Source: Chaetoderma sp. LZ-2023a
Lineage: Eukaryota > Mollusca > Caudofoveata > Chaetodermatida > Chaetodermatidae
Length of the DNA: 64,000 nucleotides
Reading direction: 5' to 3'
Assembly (NCBI GenBank): GCA_034401795.1
Contig: CM067370.1
Span: 64,891,812 to 64,955,811 of the forward strand
Numbering within the stretch: the first letter of the stretch is position 1; each line of letters starts with the position of its first letter. Below, piece by piece: positions 33,229-38,649 of the stretch. Below the pieces are notes generated by a model, which saw nothing but the letters and a program-made list of their open reading frames with translations, was not told where the DNA came from and did no database searches. Made by a program: the position numbers and the translations under genes.

Positions 33229-35808
33229 GCTCTCTCGCTCTCTCCAATTAGCGGGGCGGGGGCAGCAGCATTAATTATATAAACAGAGAAATAAAGACAA
33301 TAGGAATACCCTCTTTTTTCTCATTATGCCATTTATTTGTCACCAAAAATAAGTTATCGGGACACCACCTACCCTACCACACCCCACCCCACCCCACCTC
33401 CACTGACGTCATATATTGGGTATCAATTGGGGTTGCACGTTTATTCACTTTTCATAATCGCGATCATTTAACAAAAATCGCGATCATACGATTAATCATG
33501 AACTATATTAACTACATCAATGCTGCTTAGAGGACGTTATTATGCTACTGTAGATTGTAAGATTATGGGTTAGGCACATTGGTATACATACATGGACAGA
33601 ATACGCCAGTTGCTGATTGCAAACAAAGGAATGTATCAATATTTTTCTAGACGGAAAACGGAAGGTACCGTATTTCGCTCCAATGATTTCTTAGCACTTT
33701 CAAAACGGCAAAGCTCTGTATTAGAAGCCCACCCCCTAACTCAGCAGATTGTATAGGAAAATTTGTAAGAATAACGTGTATAATAATAACACTCGTGTCA
33801 CAGGGTGTGTCTACTTCAGACCGATCTCTGCCCTGATACATTTCCGGCCCCTCTAGAAGTCAATACAGGCCTCGGATTTGTAAATCTCGACTACCTATTA
33901 GATTATTACTAATAGTAGGCCATGTATGTTCACGATATAAAAAAGTTTATTCCACACTTTTGTAGTCAAAATGCGCTTAAAACAGTCTTGGCGTGATTAA
34001 ATAGCTTTCTTATAAATATATTTTAAGACCAAATTTATGTACCAAACAAGTACGGGAGAAAATGCGCATCATTTTGTAACGCCGATCAACATTAAATGAT
34101 CCAAATTGAATTATTACGAGCGACAATATAGCCGGCTTCTTAAGTTGGCGAGCCAGCAGCTCTTTTGCGATGGGAGGCGGCGTGTTCTCGCGAGATATTA
34201 TATGCTAACGGGAGTTTATCAAACGGGTACCCGTTATTCAGATCAGTATAATACTCAGTTCCTATCGCGCAATGATAATATATAGAAATTCCCGAGTTCC
34301 GAGTCCCCGATTCCAGAATATTTATATCTGAGTACTCGCTCTAAAATAACCTCTTCAATTGGAGGCGAACCACGTGATTTGTATTTTTTCGCGATGCCAT
34401 TTTATATCAAATTGTGGATTAATTTTGATGTAATAAATGACCTTTATTAAATGATACGCAATATTTAGGCGCTCAAATCAAATAATTTCACTTCCCCGGT
34501 GATGTTTTGAGGTATATATTAAACATAGACGTAGGCGGTGAGAATTTTTACGGGAGGAAATGCGTTGAATTTCCGTCGTATCAGTTTTAGAACTTTTTTG
34601 GGAAAACTATTCAGAGAATGGGGAACGCGAGATCAGCGTATGGGATTACAACACCAATGAAAAATAGCGACCGAGTGAACAATCTTTATTCATCTAAAAC
34701 TAATCATGAGTCAATACAAACAAATCAGTTATTTATTTAATTTATTTAATCATTCACACATTCGGCTGATAGACGGATGTTTGTTTCCATGATTGGTAAC
34801 GCGAGCAGAGTTTCACAAGCGTAAAAGTGTCTTGACAAAAATTTCAACATGGCGATTATACGATTATTTAATTTTATAATCGTCCGCGAAATAAGCCACT
34901 TACAATGCCTTTTACAACTGCTGGAATGATGCAATTGACACTCACAGCCTTAATATCCGTAGGATTTTGTGAACCTATATATTACCGGATTCGCCATAAT
35001 AAGTGGAATCCGATAACATATCATATGATCTCCTAATGAAGAGGGCGTAATGTCTCAGCTATCGTATTTCATAGTTTTACTATGAAGCTATGAAGCTATG
35101 TCCATATTTTATTGTCAATGGTGGTAGGACTTTATTCCGCTGTTCAACCTGTTACACTCTATTCATCTCGTTCTTGTGGCCGTGTGTGTCAGATCTGCAG
35201 CAACACTGGCAGATGTGCCTGTGGTGTGACACTACTTATACGCTATTTGAGTGGAAACTGTTTCTGTGGCTCCAAGCAGCAACATTGCATACAAATCACA
35301 GAGTTGTCTTCTAAGTAGTTACCAAATTATCGTAAATAAATAATTGTTGTGTCTGAGCATAATCTGTTATCTTAAATTAATAATTGTCATATCTGAGCAT
35401 ATTCTGTTATCGTAAATTAATAAGTGTCGTATCTGAGCATAATCTGTTATCTTAAATTGCTGATTGTCATATCTGAGCATAATCTGTTATCTTAGATTGA
35501 TAATTGTTGTATCTGAGCATAATCTGTTATCTTAAATTAATAATTGTCGTATCTGAGCATAATCTGTTATCTTAAATTGATAATTGTCGCATCTGAGCAT
35601 AATCCGTTAAGTAGGATTTGAAATGTCAAGAACTAAATTATTATTTAGACATACGTTTTACTCATATTAAAATATACACTCTTTCTGAACGATGTAGCGT
35701 AACCAATATTTACCCATGTTCCATCAATATCACCACATGCCCAGTATCCAGCACAATTCCTGTAATCCGGCCAGCCTCGAAGAGCTCGTCCAGCCATCAT
35801 GCACGGGT
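11320..35808 (-). CDS. Host gene, 3' seven exons: chitin-binding-like and LamG-like secreted protein
   Basis: Seven minus-strand exons join in one frame: 35,808-35,714; 27,257-27,143; 26,402-26,259; 24,349-23,979; 15,038-14,942; 13,778-13,693; 11,364-11,320. Each has an AG acceptor and GT donor (mostly GTAAG), and the phases agree at every junction (0,1,1,0,1,0). The encoded ~315 residues start with a six-Cys-like peritrophin/CBM14-type module split across exons 1 and 2, then a Cys-rich linker, then a LamG/concanavalin-like jellyroll domain from HVTFDDGE in exon 4 through NFTGRIYEVIAY at the end. It finishes DPDCIPDIL. The 5' exons and signal peptide lie upstream and were not found. Secretion and an extracellular matrix or carbohydrate-binding role are inferred from domains. 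Introns hold several mobile elements. Exact gene identity unknown. Confidence 0.75.
12131..12488. mobile_element. MITE-like element with TA-flanked inverted ends
   Basis: The ends are inverted copies: TAATGGAGCTTTCC at 12,131 and GGAAAGCTCCATTA ending 12,488. The total is ~358 bp with no coding sequence, and TA at both ends fits a mariner-type TA target. The internal right half (12,320-12,480) resembles 63,215-63,400, and a short piece recurs at 15,720-15,750, so the sequence is dispersed in the genome. Confidence 0.65.
12990..13660. repeat. Degenerate tandem array, ~190-bp period, ~3.5 units
   Basis: A motif like AAATTG.(T/C)ATTTGA.AA followed by CTTAA recurs near 13,005, 13,196, 13,380 and 13,570, and each unit also has TTTTGAAAATCTA. 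The last unit ends in a GC-rich motif with GCCGCCGCCGC at 13,613 and AAAAGTGATACCTTTG at 13,635, reminiscent of a repeat common in bivalve genomes. Located in an intron of the host gene. Confidence 0.6.
13693..13778 (-). CDS. Exon 6: LamG-like domain, end
   Basis: GAGCAG|GGCTTATG acceptor and GAA|GTAAGT donor, 86 nt, phase 1 in, phase 0 out. Read in the phase set by exon 5 it gives LMWRDNSLCSIHIGWGQG then NFTGRIYE, where G.I.E is the typical closing strand of LamG domains. A different frame is also open across the exon but breaks the phase. Confidence 0.75.
13822..13870. repeat. (AG)n microsatellite
   Basis: About 24 AG units just upstream (minus strand) of exon 6. Confidence 0.95.
14353..14446. 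repeat. (CA)n followed by (CACCG)n
   Basis: A CA dinucleotide tract passes directly into about thirteen copies of the pentanucleotide CACCG, suggesting the second array arose from the first. Confidence 0.95.
14942..15038 (-). CDS. Exon 5: LamG-like domain, continued
   Basis: CTTCCAG|CCAGCCAGTGG acceptor and AAAG|GTATGTT donor, 97 nt, phase 0 in, phase 1 out. Encodes PASGLNHAVYEYRAETGLTV then SVGVASSNNPVK, another pair of sandwich strands. Confidence 0.75.
15773..15919 (+). CDS. Small open frame, 48 codons, doubtful
   Basis: ATG at 15,773 to TAA at 15,917, encoding MAQGRKCPLSVETVTLRRCN and ending YLEEFYG. Composition is protein-like and it lies just before the assembly gap that truncates virus-like copy 2, so it may be an end gene of that element. 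No homolog recognised; it could equally be chance. Confidence 0.25.
   Translation: MAQGRKCPLSVETVTLRRCNINTIGIYAGNGEYNVTLQHRPYLEEFYG
16001..16500. other. Assembly gap (500 N)
   Basis: Exactly 500 N, the usual placeholder for a gap of unknown size. Open frames drawn across it have no meaning. The left end of virus-like copy 2 is lost in it. Confidence 1.
16501..16803 (-). pseudogene. Virus-like element gene truncated by the gap
   Basis: ATG at 16,803. The frame runs into the N gap with one TGA at 16,585-16,587. Residues include VMLIIVPSGNTSFCG early and LVLVIDDPAMDQ after the stop. A hydrophobic strand followed by two Asp is compatible with a Walker B-type motif, but no canonical P-loop Lys is visible, so an ATPase identity is only a guess. 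The start overlaps the end of the upstream gene by about 20 bp. Confidence 0.4.
16781..17059 (-). CDS. Hypothetical virus-like protein, 92 codons
   Basis: ATG at 17,059, two bases after the stop of the upstream gene. Frame intact to 16,781. Largely helical with a central Gly/Ala segment (FVSAGGAGFPALQAK). No known family recognised. One of the few genes of this copy without a visible lesion. Confidence 0.45.
   Translation of the reverse strand: MVSRACIIQILDVLDTVGADTGTLRYLLSSCWNFMLDASIASFVSAGGAGFPALQAKELVQEVLPFSLPDIDNATADQVLTILRVHVCTIRQ
17062..17718 (-). pseudogene. Virus-like protein, ~219 codons with one in-frame TAG
   Basis: ATG at 17,718. A single frame continues to the TAG-terminated end at 17,062 with one TAG at 17,476-17,478. 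The N-terminus is basic and Pro/Arg-rich (GGPPIRRAPAKRASS), which suits nucleic-acid binding or a virion protein. The rest is beta-rich (TTYSLGRL-like, then ISFRQDGEKLIGLSNITVNG). Family unknown. The downstream gene starts two bases after its stop. Confidence 0.5.
17800..18201 (-). CDS. Hydrophobic virus-like protein, 133 codons
   Basis: ATG at 18,201 with CTTAACC just before it, and an intact frame to a TAA at 17,800. A basic amphipathic N-terminal third (KTQKLLTKAK) is followed by three or four Ala/Val/Gly-rich segments long enough to cross a membrane (ATTAAVLATVVSGVA; AAVLGLATSAMAEIIVAYV). Likely a small membrane protein of the element. No family recognised. Confidence 0.5.
   Translation of the reverse strand: MTSTVQIVKQLPESQASLQKVENLQRTKTQKLLTKAKPLAVHVASNVVANVAMVKMTGGNEILPATTAAVLATVVSGVARHCLGITHPIPKIALSGASYTVAAKIMGERVTLMDAAVLGLATSAMAEIIVAYV
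18342..18428 (+). pseudogene. 5' remnant matching the 125-655 gene
   Basis: ATG directly after CTTAAAC. About 28 codons (MSGLTLCEKYYEVFWRELKD, then Lys-rich) match the start of the copy 1 gene at 125 and end at a TAG. The remainder of the gene is missing: the next ~100 bp contain short direct repeats of a CTGCAGTGTC motif and then the end of the capsid-like gene. Confidence 0.55.
18537..19739 (-). pseudogene. Capsid-like protein, ~400 codons, one TGA and a start-proximal frameshift
   Basis: The longest gene of the element. An ATG at 19,739 overlaps the stop of the upstream gene (ATGA). A shift of one base near 19,718 is needed to enter the main frame, which is open to 18,537 apart from a TGA at 18,996-18,998. 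The N-terminal half has a conserved-looking block (KNAKQAHTW, LSYWNQQLNFAVWCAMAGCG) and FHVYFTVRRLLHELGA. The C-terminal half (HSIDGVSG, NIEDLQVRG) also survives in copy 1. I recall similar uncharacterised proteins in cnidarian and other invertebrate genomes. A structural (capsid) role is inferred from size, composition and context only. Confidence 0.55.
19737..20331 (-). pseudogene. Helical protein with N-terminal membrane-like segment, frameshifted
   Basis: ATG at 20,331 (MAKSEWQKQAELFPSL). A TGA replaces the Arg codon seen in copy 1, and a one-base shift near 20,115 moves into the frame carrying ATGVGAIVAIPLGGVTLATT and a long coiled-coil-like tail (RTIDESVSKTLEDGQVTDEE, YHHILKVQALYR). It ends at 19,737, overlapping the capsid-like start. 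The hydrophobic-then-helical layout and the D.QVTDEE..HIL-type tail recall a family frequent in invertebrate genomes; function unknown. Confidence 0.5.
20273..20911 (-). pseudogene. Virus-like protein with acidic centre, one in-frame TGA
   Basis: ATG at 20,911. One frame to 20,273 with a TGA at 20,699-20,701, ~212 codons. The N-terminal 70 residues are Gln/Glu-rich helical (MLSHQEYLTLAEMMKSQ). An acidic run (DDDEPDVYDDVADEDG) follows, then a mixed domain with HLRKLLAPDIVLDDHFLSY. The 3' end overlaps the next gene by 59 bp in another frame. Homologous but badly broken sequence is in copy 1. No family recognised. Confidence 0.5.
20887..21284 (-). pseudogene. Virus-like protein, ~130 codons with frameshift
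   Basis: ATG at 21,284 with GTTTAAAC 14 bases upstream, divergent from the plus-strand gene at 21,323. The frame shifts by one near 21,170 and continues through TTYIHADVLHLPPGS and DVIEYLPGANSNLWKAISP to 20,887, overlapping the next gene's ATG by 25 bp. Copy 1 keeps only the C-terminal half. Function unknown. Confidence 0.5.
21285..21322. promoter_or_regulatory. Divergent intergenic region with GTTTAAAC palindrome
   Basis: 38 bp separate two divergent ATGs. It contains the perfect 8-bp palindrome GTTTAAAC and TATA-like ATATCTCC. Similar (C/T)TTAA(A)C motifs lie within 3-25 bp of several other starts in this element, so it may be a shared promoter element. Inference. Confidence 0.35.
21323..22210 (+). 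pseudogene. Virus-like protein, ~300 codons, stop and deletions
   Basis: ATG at 21,323, in frame to 21,994 except for a TAA at 21,443-21,445. Middle part DGHTIVFRYDFPERKYILEP, then PLYRPPAVID and KLYNRGSSFLTYIG as in copy 1. After YIG a deletion and frame change damage the rest, but the C-terminal coding sequence (IFLEGFTLF) can still be followed to about 22,195. Probably a structural or attachment-type protein of the element; family unknown. Confidence 0.5.
22253..22278. repeat. (AG)n microsatellite
   Basis: Short AG tract just past the end of virus-like copy 2. Confidence 0.9.
22368..22652. mobile_element. Foldback element with ~85-bp arms
   Basis: The left arm (22,368-22,458) and right arm (22,566-22,652) are inverted copies with few mismatches, with outer ends TAGTAGTAGTGTCGGAATT and its complement. 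The ~107-bp loop contains two direct copies of a ~50-bp unit (CCTCCATCT.GAGGCATAC.CC). No coding capacity: open frames follow the palindrome. A MITE-like or foldback transposon is the simplest reading. Confidence 0.75.
22713..23012 (+). pseudogene. 3' fragment of a non-LTR retrotransposon reverse transcriptase
   Basis: The last ~70 codons include FFSIRGIKYWNNLPESAVSA then VNTFKGRLDK, the typical C-terminal tail of CR1/Jockey/L2-like ORF2 proteins (W.LP..vv.a.s...FK..ld). Everything upstream, including the polymerase core, is absent, as expected for 5'-truncated insertions. It lies directly beside the foldback element. Confidence 0.75.
23013..23970. other. Intronic, no feature seen
   Basis: AT-rich sequence between the retrotransposon fragment and host exon 4. 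No open frame or repeat structure that I can support. Confidence 0.5.
23979..24349 (-). CDS. Exon 4: main part of LamG-like domain
   Basis: TTTTCAG|CGTGTGAGCC acceptor and CAGCG|GTAAG donor, 371 nt, phase 1 in, phase 0 out. The encoded ~124 residues run from CEPILHVTFDDGEIRDTS through GVFNGNAHIFVPGTANMDL and DWAFVVDYDGQNSPNNYRVA, the alternating beta-strand pattern of a LamG/concanavalin-like sandwich. Confidence 0.8.
25262..25460. repeat. Degenerate tandem repeat, ~42-bp unit
   Basis: Units built on GTCGTCGTGGA.C.TCTGGTAA.AGTC recur four to five times with many substitutions. Intronic. No coding. Confidence 0.5.
25715..26010. repeat. Dispersed repeat family R1, copy 3
   Basis: Shares CTCAGGATCTTTC, TCCTACAGTTTTCATC.GATCAACTCC, TTTTCGAGCTACCCACC and ACCATACTTGGTGA.GATG with the copies at 8.9 and 10.2 kb, in the same orientation. 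The (ATT)n has been replaced by a pyrimidine-rich stretch. Confidence 0.65.
26259..26402 (-). CDS. Exon 3: Cys-containing linker
   Basis: TACAG|CGTTCCAATG acceptor sits directly beside an (ATT)n microsatellite that has replaced the usual polypyrimidine tract. Donor GATC|GTAAG. 144 nt, phase 1 in and out. Encodes FQCAMDVRADPRFFFDTRDL and a CTCIGNPVED end. Confidence 0.75.
26406..26465. repeat. (ATA)n microsatellite next to a splice acceptor
   Basis: About 20 units begin only 4 bp upstream (minus strand) of the exon 3 acceptor, so the acceptor's upstream tract is (TAT)n rather than a normal polypyrimidine tract. Confidence 0.9.
26648..26681. repeat. (ATT)n microsatellite
   Basis: About 11 units in the same intron; length likely variable. 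Confidence 0.9.
27143..27257 (-). CDS. Exon 2: chitin-binding-like module, second half
   Basis: CAG|AGGACATTGG acceptor and CTCAC|GTAAG donor. 115 nt, phase 0 in, phase 1 out. Encodes RTLEWVCCDMGDIWDN then MQCVNGVCDTPCP, supplying the closing cysteines of the module. Element A (27,688-32,925) lies in the intron just upstream. Confidence 0.75.
27688..27920. repeat. Left terminal inverted repeat of element A
   Basis: Begins TAGTGCAGGGCATGTGT. Aligns, reverse-complemented, with 32,690-32,925, including AAATGTTAAATATGT and AAAATGCATGTTGGCACT. Confidence 0.85.
28110..28162. repeat. (CAT)n microsatellite inside element A
   Basis: About 17 CAT units between the truncated protein end and the left inverted repeat. 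Confidence 0.95.
28301..30016 (-). pseudogene. Element A protein, XPG-like nuclease region and truncated tail
   Basis: Multiply frameshifted. The motifs can still be followed: HHEEADTK-like near 29,000, SDTNVFVLS, ALGGADNVGSFAGKGKLTCW near 28,770 (matching the GCDST.ALFG motif of B), then LPPTSDELHEAILHAYYQLM near 28,530 and GCVKGKC just before a TAG at 28,301-28,303. The Cys-rich tail is therefore cut after its first cysteines. Confidence 0.6.
29949..30527 (-). pseudogene. Element A protein, middle region, part 2
   Basis: Open frame with IKAVRTGDWDLHL, RLNHLLMIPLYLAEMKSL and LEGNWVV. The same block is in B (IRAERTGDWQAHL; NYARWLPIYLADMKML; LNGNHSV) and C (IRANREGNWQLHI; HYARWGPMYLADMKAL; FENGNFVV). 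A strongly conserved all-helical module of the family with no recognised fold. It shifts frame near 30,016. Confidence 0.65.
30800..31808 (-). pseudogene. Element A protein, middle region, part 1
   Basis: Two frames: 31,808-31,485 (KRAMRLTQITVTMFLSDHQV, LRLYHEMPHQL), then about 31,480 onward through an AVDNIYFAED-like piece into 31,417-30,800 (ending SVGAYIENS). These align by motif with element C (HVRLGLSLYQAM; ASCDNIYVLEATLDG) and element B. The IPTWSGYQSA motif near 31,110 preserves the Gly at the site where element B has TGA. Confidence 0.6.
32081..32596 (-). pseudogene. Element A protein, N-terminal region
   Basis: An open frame of ~170 codons with no ATG at its start. It carries KLCTGINPHDVHAINIRYHK followed by GCW, a Cys/His arrangement that could bind zinc and that resembles the first region of element C (TIKWHKTCYRSF near 58,060). 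The natural start is lost or upstream. The next region follows in a different frame. Confidence 0.55.
32690..32925. repeat. Right terminal inverted repeat of element A
   Basis: Ends ACATGCCCCTGCACTA. Mate of 27,688-27,920, with roughly four-fifths identity by eye and a few short indels. Confidence 0.85.
33003..33245. repeat. (CT)n microsatellite, compound
   Basis: About 240 bp of CT with two near-identical interruptions (TCCACTCCTCTCTCTCCCTC at about 33,057 and 33,129), showing a ~72-bp higher-order duplication. Open frames are artefacts. Confidence 0.95.
33250..35330. other. No gene seen; one Cys-rich open frame noted
   Basis: AT-rich sequence without element ends I can define. At 35,112-35,318 (plus) a 68-codon frame encodes a Cys-rich segment (SCGRVCQICSNTGRCACG, then NCFCGSKQQHC) that ends just before the 40-bp minisatellite. 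It might be an exon or chance; no splice sites or homology support it. Confidence 0.35.
35336..35612. repeat. Minisatellite, exact 40-bp period, ~7 units
   Basis: The core TCTGAGCATAATCTGTTATC starts at 35,352, 35,392, 35,432, 35,472, 35,512, 35,552 and 35,592, always 40 bp apart, with few substitutions. It ends about 30 bp before a region running into host exon 1 (35,714). Confidence 0.95.
35714..35808 (-). CDS. Exon 1 (of those seen): chitin-binding-like module, first half
   Basis: Acceptor TTTCAG before ACCCGTGC and donor TGG|GTAAATATT bound 95 nt entering in phase 1 and leaving in phase 0. It encodes PCMMAGRALRGWPDYRNCAG then YWACGDIDGTW, the aromatic and Cys spacing of a type-2 chitin-binding (peritrophin-A) domain. 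The domain's remaining cysteines come from the next exon. Confidence 0.75.
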
Positions 35809-36210
35809 CTGAAAGAAAGCTTACATTTATGAGTATCACAAGCAAACTGACCAGATACTTCAAGAAATTAAGCAATATAAATATATCTGCAATTAACATA
35901 GTTAGACATAACGTTTGAGATCCAATGATACTTACCATAATATCCGATAGTCTTTTGAAGGAAGTGCTAGTGTAGCGAATATTTGAACAACTATGTCGCG
36001 TCACTGGTCGCCATATTCTAGTTATACCTTGGGTGTCAGTGGGAGCTCGTACACCTGGATCTAACAGCAGCATTTGCGATAGTTTTGGTGAATTATAGGT
36101 ATGGTTTACGTGTGCCTCAGTGCAACCGGCAAACATGCTGGTGAAACAGACAGGACAGAGATAGGAGCCGACTATAAGACCTCGGAAGAACAGCATTGTG
36201 TCTATATTGG

Positions 36211-38457
36211 TGTAGCATAGATCGACCGGTCAGGTATGAACCGTCCCAACTAGTCCGTGTATGGGACGGCTGAGCCGGGTCGGGTATGTTCCACGCATGC
36301 GGCCCCCCCCCCCCTTGGGTAGGACGATACGCGTGTGTGGAGCCGATTACGAGAGGATCGCAAAATGTCTAAGTCCATGAGATCGTGAACCGCGCATACG
36401 CGGGCATCGGAGATTGCTTAACAATGCACGTTAGCCATGGGCAAAAACGCATCTCAAAGAGTACCCGGTTTGCATTTTTCTCGCCGGTTTTAGTCTCGAT
36501 CATAACCAAGATGAAGCGAGGATTCCAAAACTCTTTACCATTTTTTAATCGGTTAAGAATTGCCTGAGTTATAGCTAAATGAGCAGACGTATTCTATTTT
36601 CAAAGTATTGAACCCCAAAGGCATTTTTATAGTTTATTATTATCATGTATATATTATCCTCATTTTTCCGTGCTCATAAGCACCGCAAGGTCGAGTTACC
36701 TTTTATTTTTACTGTATTTTCTGAAGTTAGCGATATGGCAGCAGCCACCCATGTTAAATTGTTTTGTTTATTATAGAAACTCTTGGACCACAGTATCAGT
36801 AAGTTATACTATACAGCAGCAACACCAGCACCACCTTGTTCCCTGCACAGCATCAATTTTTCACTGAGGTAGCTGTTCATGTTCTCATTATGCGAACATA
36901 ACATGCGGCCGACTAAACCTGGACTGTTCTAGCTCGATAAGATAGGGTTATAGTAGTAGGGACGATTGCTCGGTAGGAGACATTTTGCGTTAGTCTCTTT
37001 TCCAGAGTAGCAGATATGTAAAAGCGCACTCCAGGTAGGTTGTAAAAATTGGCCGTTTTTCTTAAGGCCTCCATTATGAGTAATTGTCTCTATCTATGCT
37101 CCACCATCCTTCGGGTTGTTAATTGTCTGGATCTCCTTCTGTCACGTTATTTAGGGTTATCTCTGGAACTATTGGGGTTCCAGTGTAGCTAGAAATAAAG
37201 TGACGATCACTGCATACATCCCCCGTGTAAATGTTAGCTCCCCGGATACGGATCAGTAACAATCCATAGCTGACACACTGTTGACGGAAAGGATCCAGCT
37301 CTCCATCTAACTCTACTGGGTGTGGGTTTAGAAACCACCAGGCCCTCCATGGAAGGTCACTATAGTTGGATAGCTGCATCTTTGTCCCCACCTTAAAAAT
37401 TTGAATGTGATTTTCCAACGCTTATGTGCCGTTATTTAGCCTTGTGATGTTATGTGTGGTCATGACCTGACTGTCACAAGATCATTATATGATTCTGGAA
37501 CTCTCATCTCATGATAGGCACGCATGCATCTACTGAGGAGGGATGTTCCATATGGTGGGCTCACGGTCACCGAACATTCTCACTTATATATTAAAAGGTA
37601 GTTAGCGTACATTGTCAATTGCACCTAAACCTAGACTCGGACCCAACAACTAAGAGATAGGGTAGGAACTAGAAGAAGGCCCACATAAATAAAGCGGCAA
37701 CCACTAACACAGAATTTTGGAACTCACATCAGATGGCGGTGTTGAATTCTTCGGAAATCATCCATCCCACCTTCATATAAAACAGCGTGCATTACAACAC
37801 CCATATAGCTTCACCAGGTTGACTTGTTTACATAATTTAGTTTTAATAAGAGAGTGGCCCTTTTTGCCATCTCTCTTCTTCCGCTTCAGCATTGTGGACA
37901 TTTTCCTGTGATGGAGACTCACGCGAGGCACTTTCCTCTTGCAACAAAATAATGTTCCGTAGTGGTTAATTTGCTTTGTATTAAACTAGCTAAGTAGCTG
38001 AGCTAGGACACTCCTTTATGGGGATACCTCACGGATCTCACTCTGTGAGGTACCTCTGGTGAGGACCACGATTATGTGTCATTGAGCCGGCCCCATGTAC
38101 TGGACCTCCGGCAAACGAGGACGATTGTTTGGCTGTTACCACATTAATTTTTGTATGTAACTTTAATATTATTTCTCGGCCATAAAATGGAGCCATGGAA
38201 CCGTCACGCCGGTGACGCCAACAGCATTGACGAAACAGTGAGATTCAACTTTGGCGGTGATGGTGATGGTGATGGCTCCACTGGAACGTTCCACCAGCTC
38301 TCGAAGATGGTTGCTGTATGATCCAGCAATGCGCAACAATGGCTCCGCATCCCCGAGATCCGCAGCTAACCAGCTATCCCGCCCTGCCATGCAGCACACC
38401 TGTGGTGCAGTGGAACGGGAACATCCGGCGGACCAGCACGGACACCCAGAGGCCACA
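36211..38457 (+). repeat. 5' LTR, with extra 37,597-38,415 segment
   Basis: Aligns with 47,562-47,986, 48,379-48,504, 52,504-53,310 and 53,325-53,353. The part 36,211-37,596 is continuous and serves as the empty-site reference for the insertions in the 3' LTR. Homology stops at about 37,597 and resumes at 38,416 for the last ~42 bp. An AATAAA lies at about 37,194. Confidence 0.75.
37597..38415. other. ~0.8-kb segment present only in the 5' LTR
   Basis: Flanked by LTR sequence on both sides and absent from the 3' LTR. Either an insertion here or a deletion in the other LTR. I see no inverted ends, and the open frames inside have no recognisable product. Confidence 0.5.
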
Positions 38458-38459
38458 CG

Positions 38460-38483
38460 TGGTGCCCGATGTGGGGCTCGAAC
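38460..38483 (+). promoter_or_regulatory. Primer binding site, tRNA-Lys-like
   Basis: Starts TGGTGCCCGATGTGGGGCTC two bases after the 5' LTR end. Its reverse complement reads as a tRNA T-loop (GTTCGAGCC), acceptor stem and CCA end, and is closest in my memory to tRNA-Lys(CUU). This is the expected minus-strand primer site and fixes the LTR boundary. Confidence 0.8.
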
Positions 38484-38649
38484 ACAAAGTAAACCCACGC
38501 CCACCCTTATGTTCCAGTCTCCCTTTTACTACAATCTGTACTCTCCTAACTCAGAGGTGGAGTACTATGATGGAAGGGCGGCCAGACCACTCGCCAGTGA
38601 CGAGCTAAATTATTCATAATTATAGACAACACCATTAGCACGACCACAA

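Noticed and set aside
32948-33282. Ser/Leu- and Arg/Glu-repeat frames
   Set aside because: Translations of the (CT)n array.
35336-35612. CRISPR-like array
   Set aside because: The 40-bp units are contiguous tandem repeats with no unique spacers, in a eukaryotic intron.
35935-36190. Possible further 5' host exon ending ATTATG|GTAAG
   Set aside because: The donor looks good, but the open frame ends in phase 0 while exon 35,714-35,808 needs phase 1 input, and the segment abuts the LTR.
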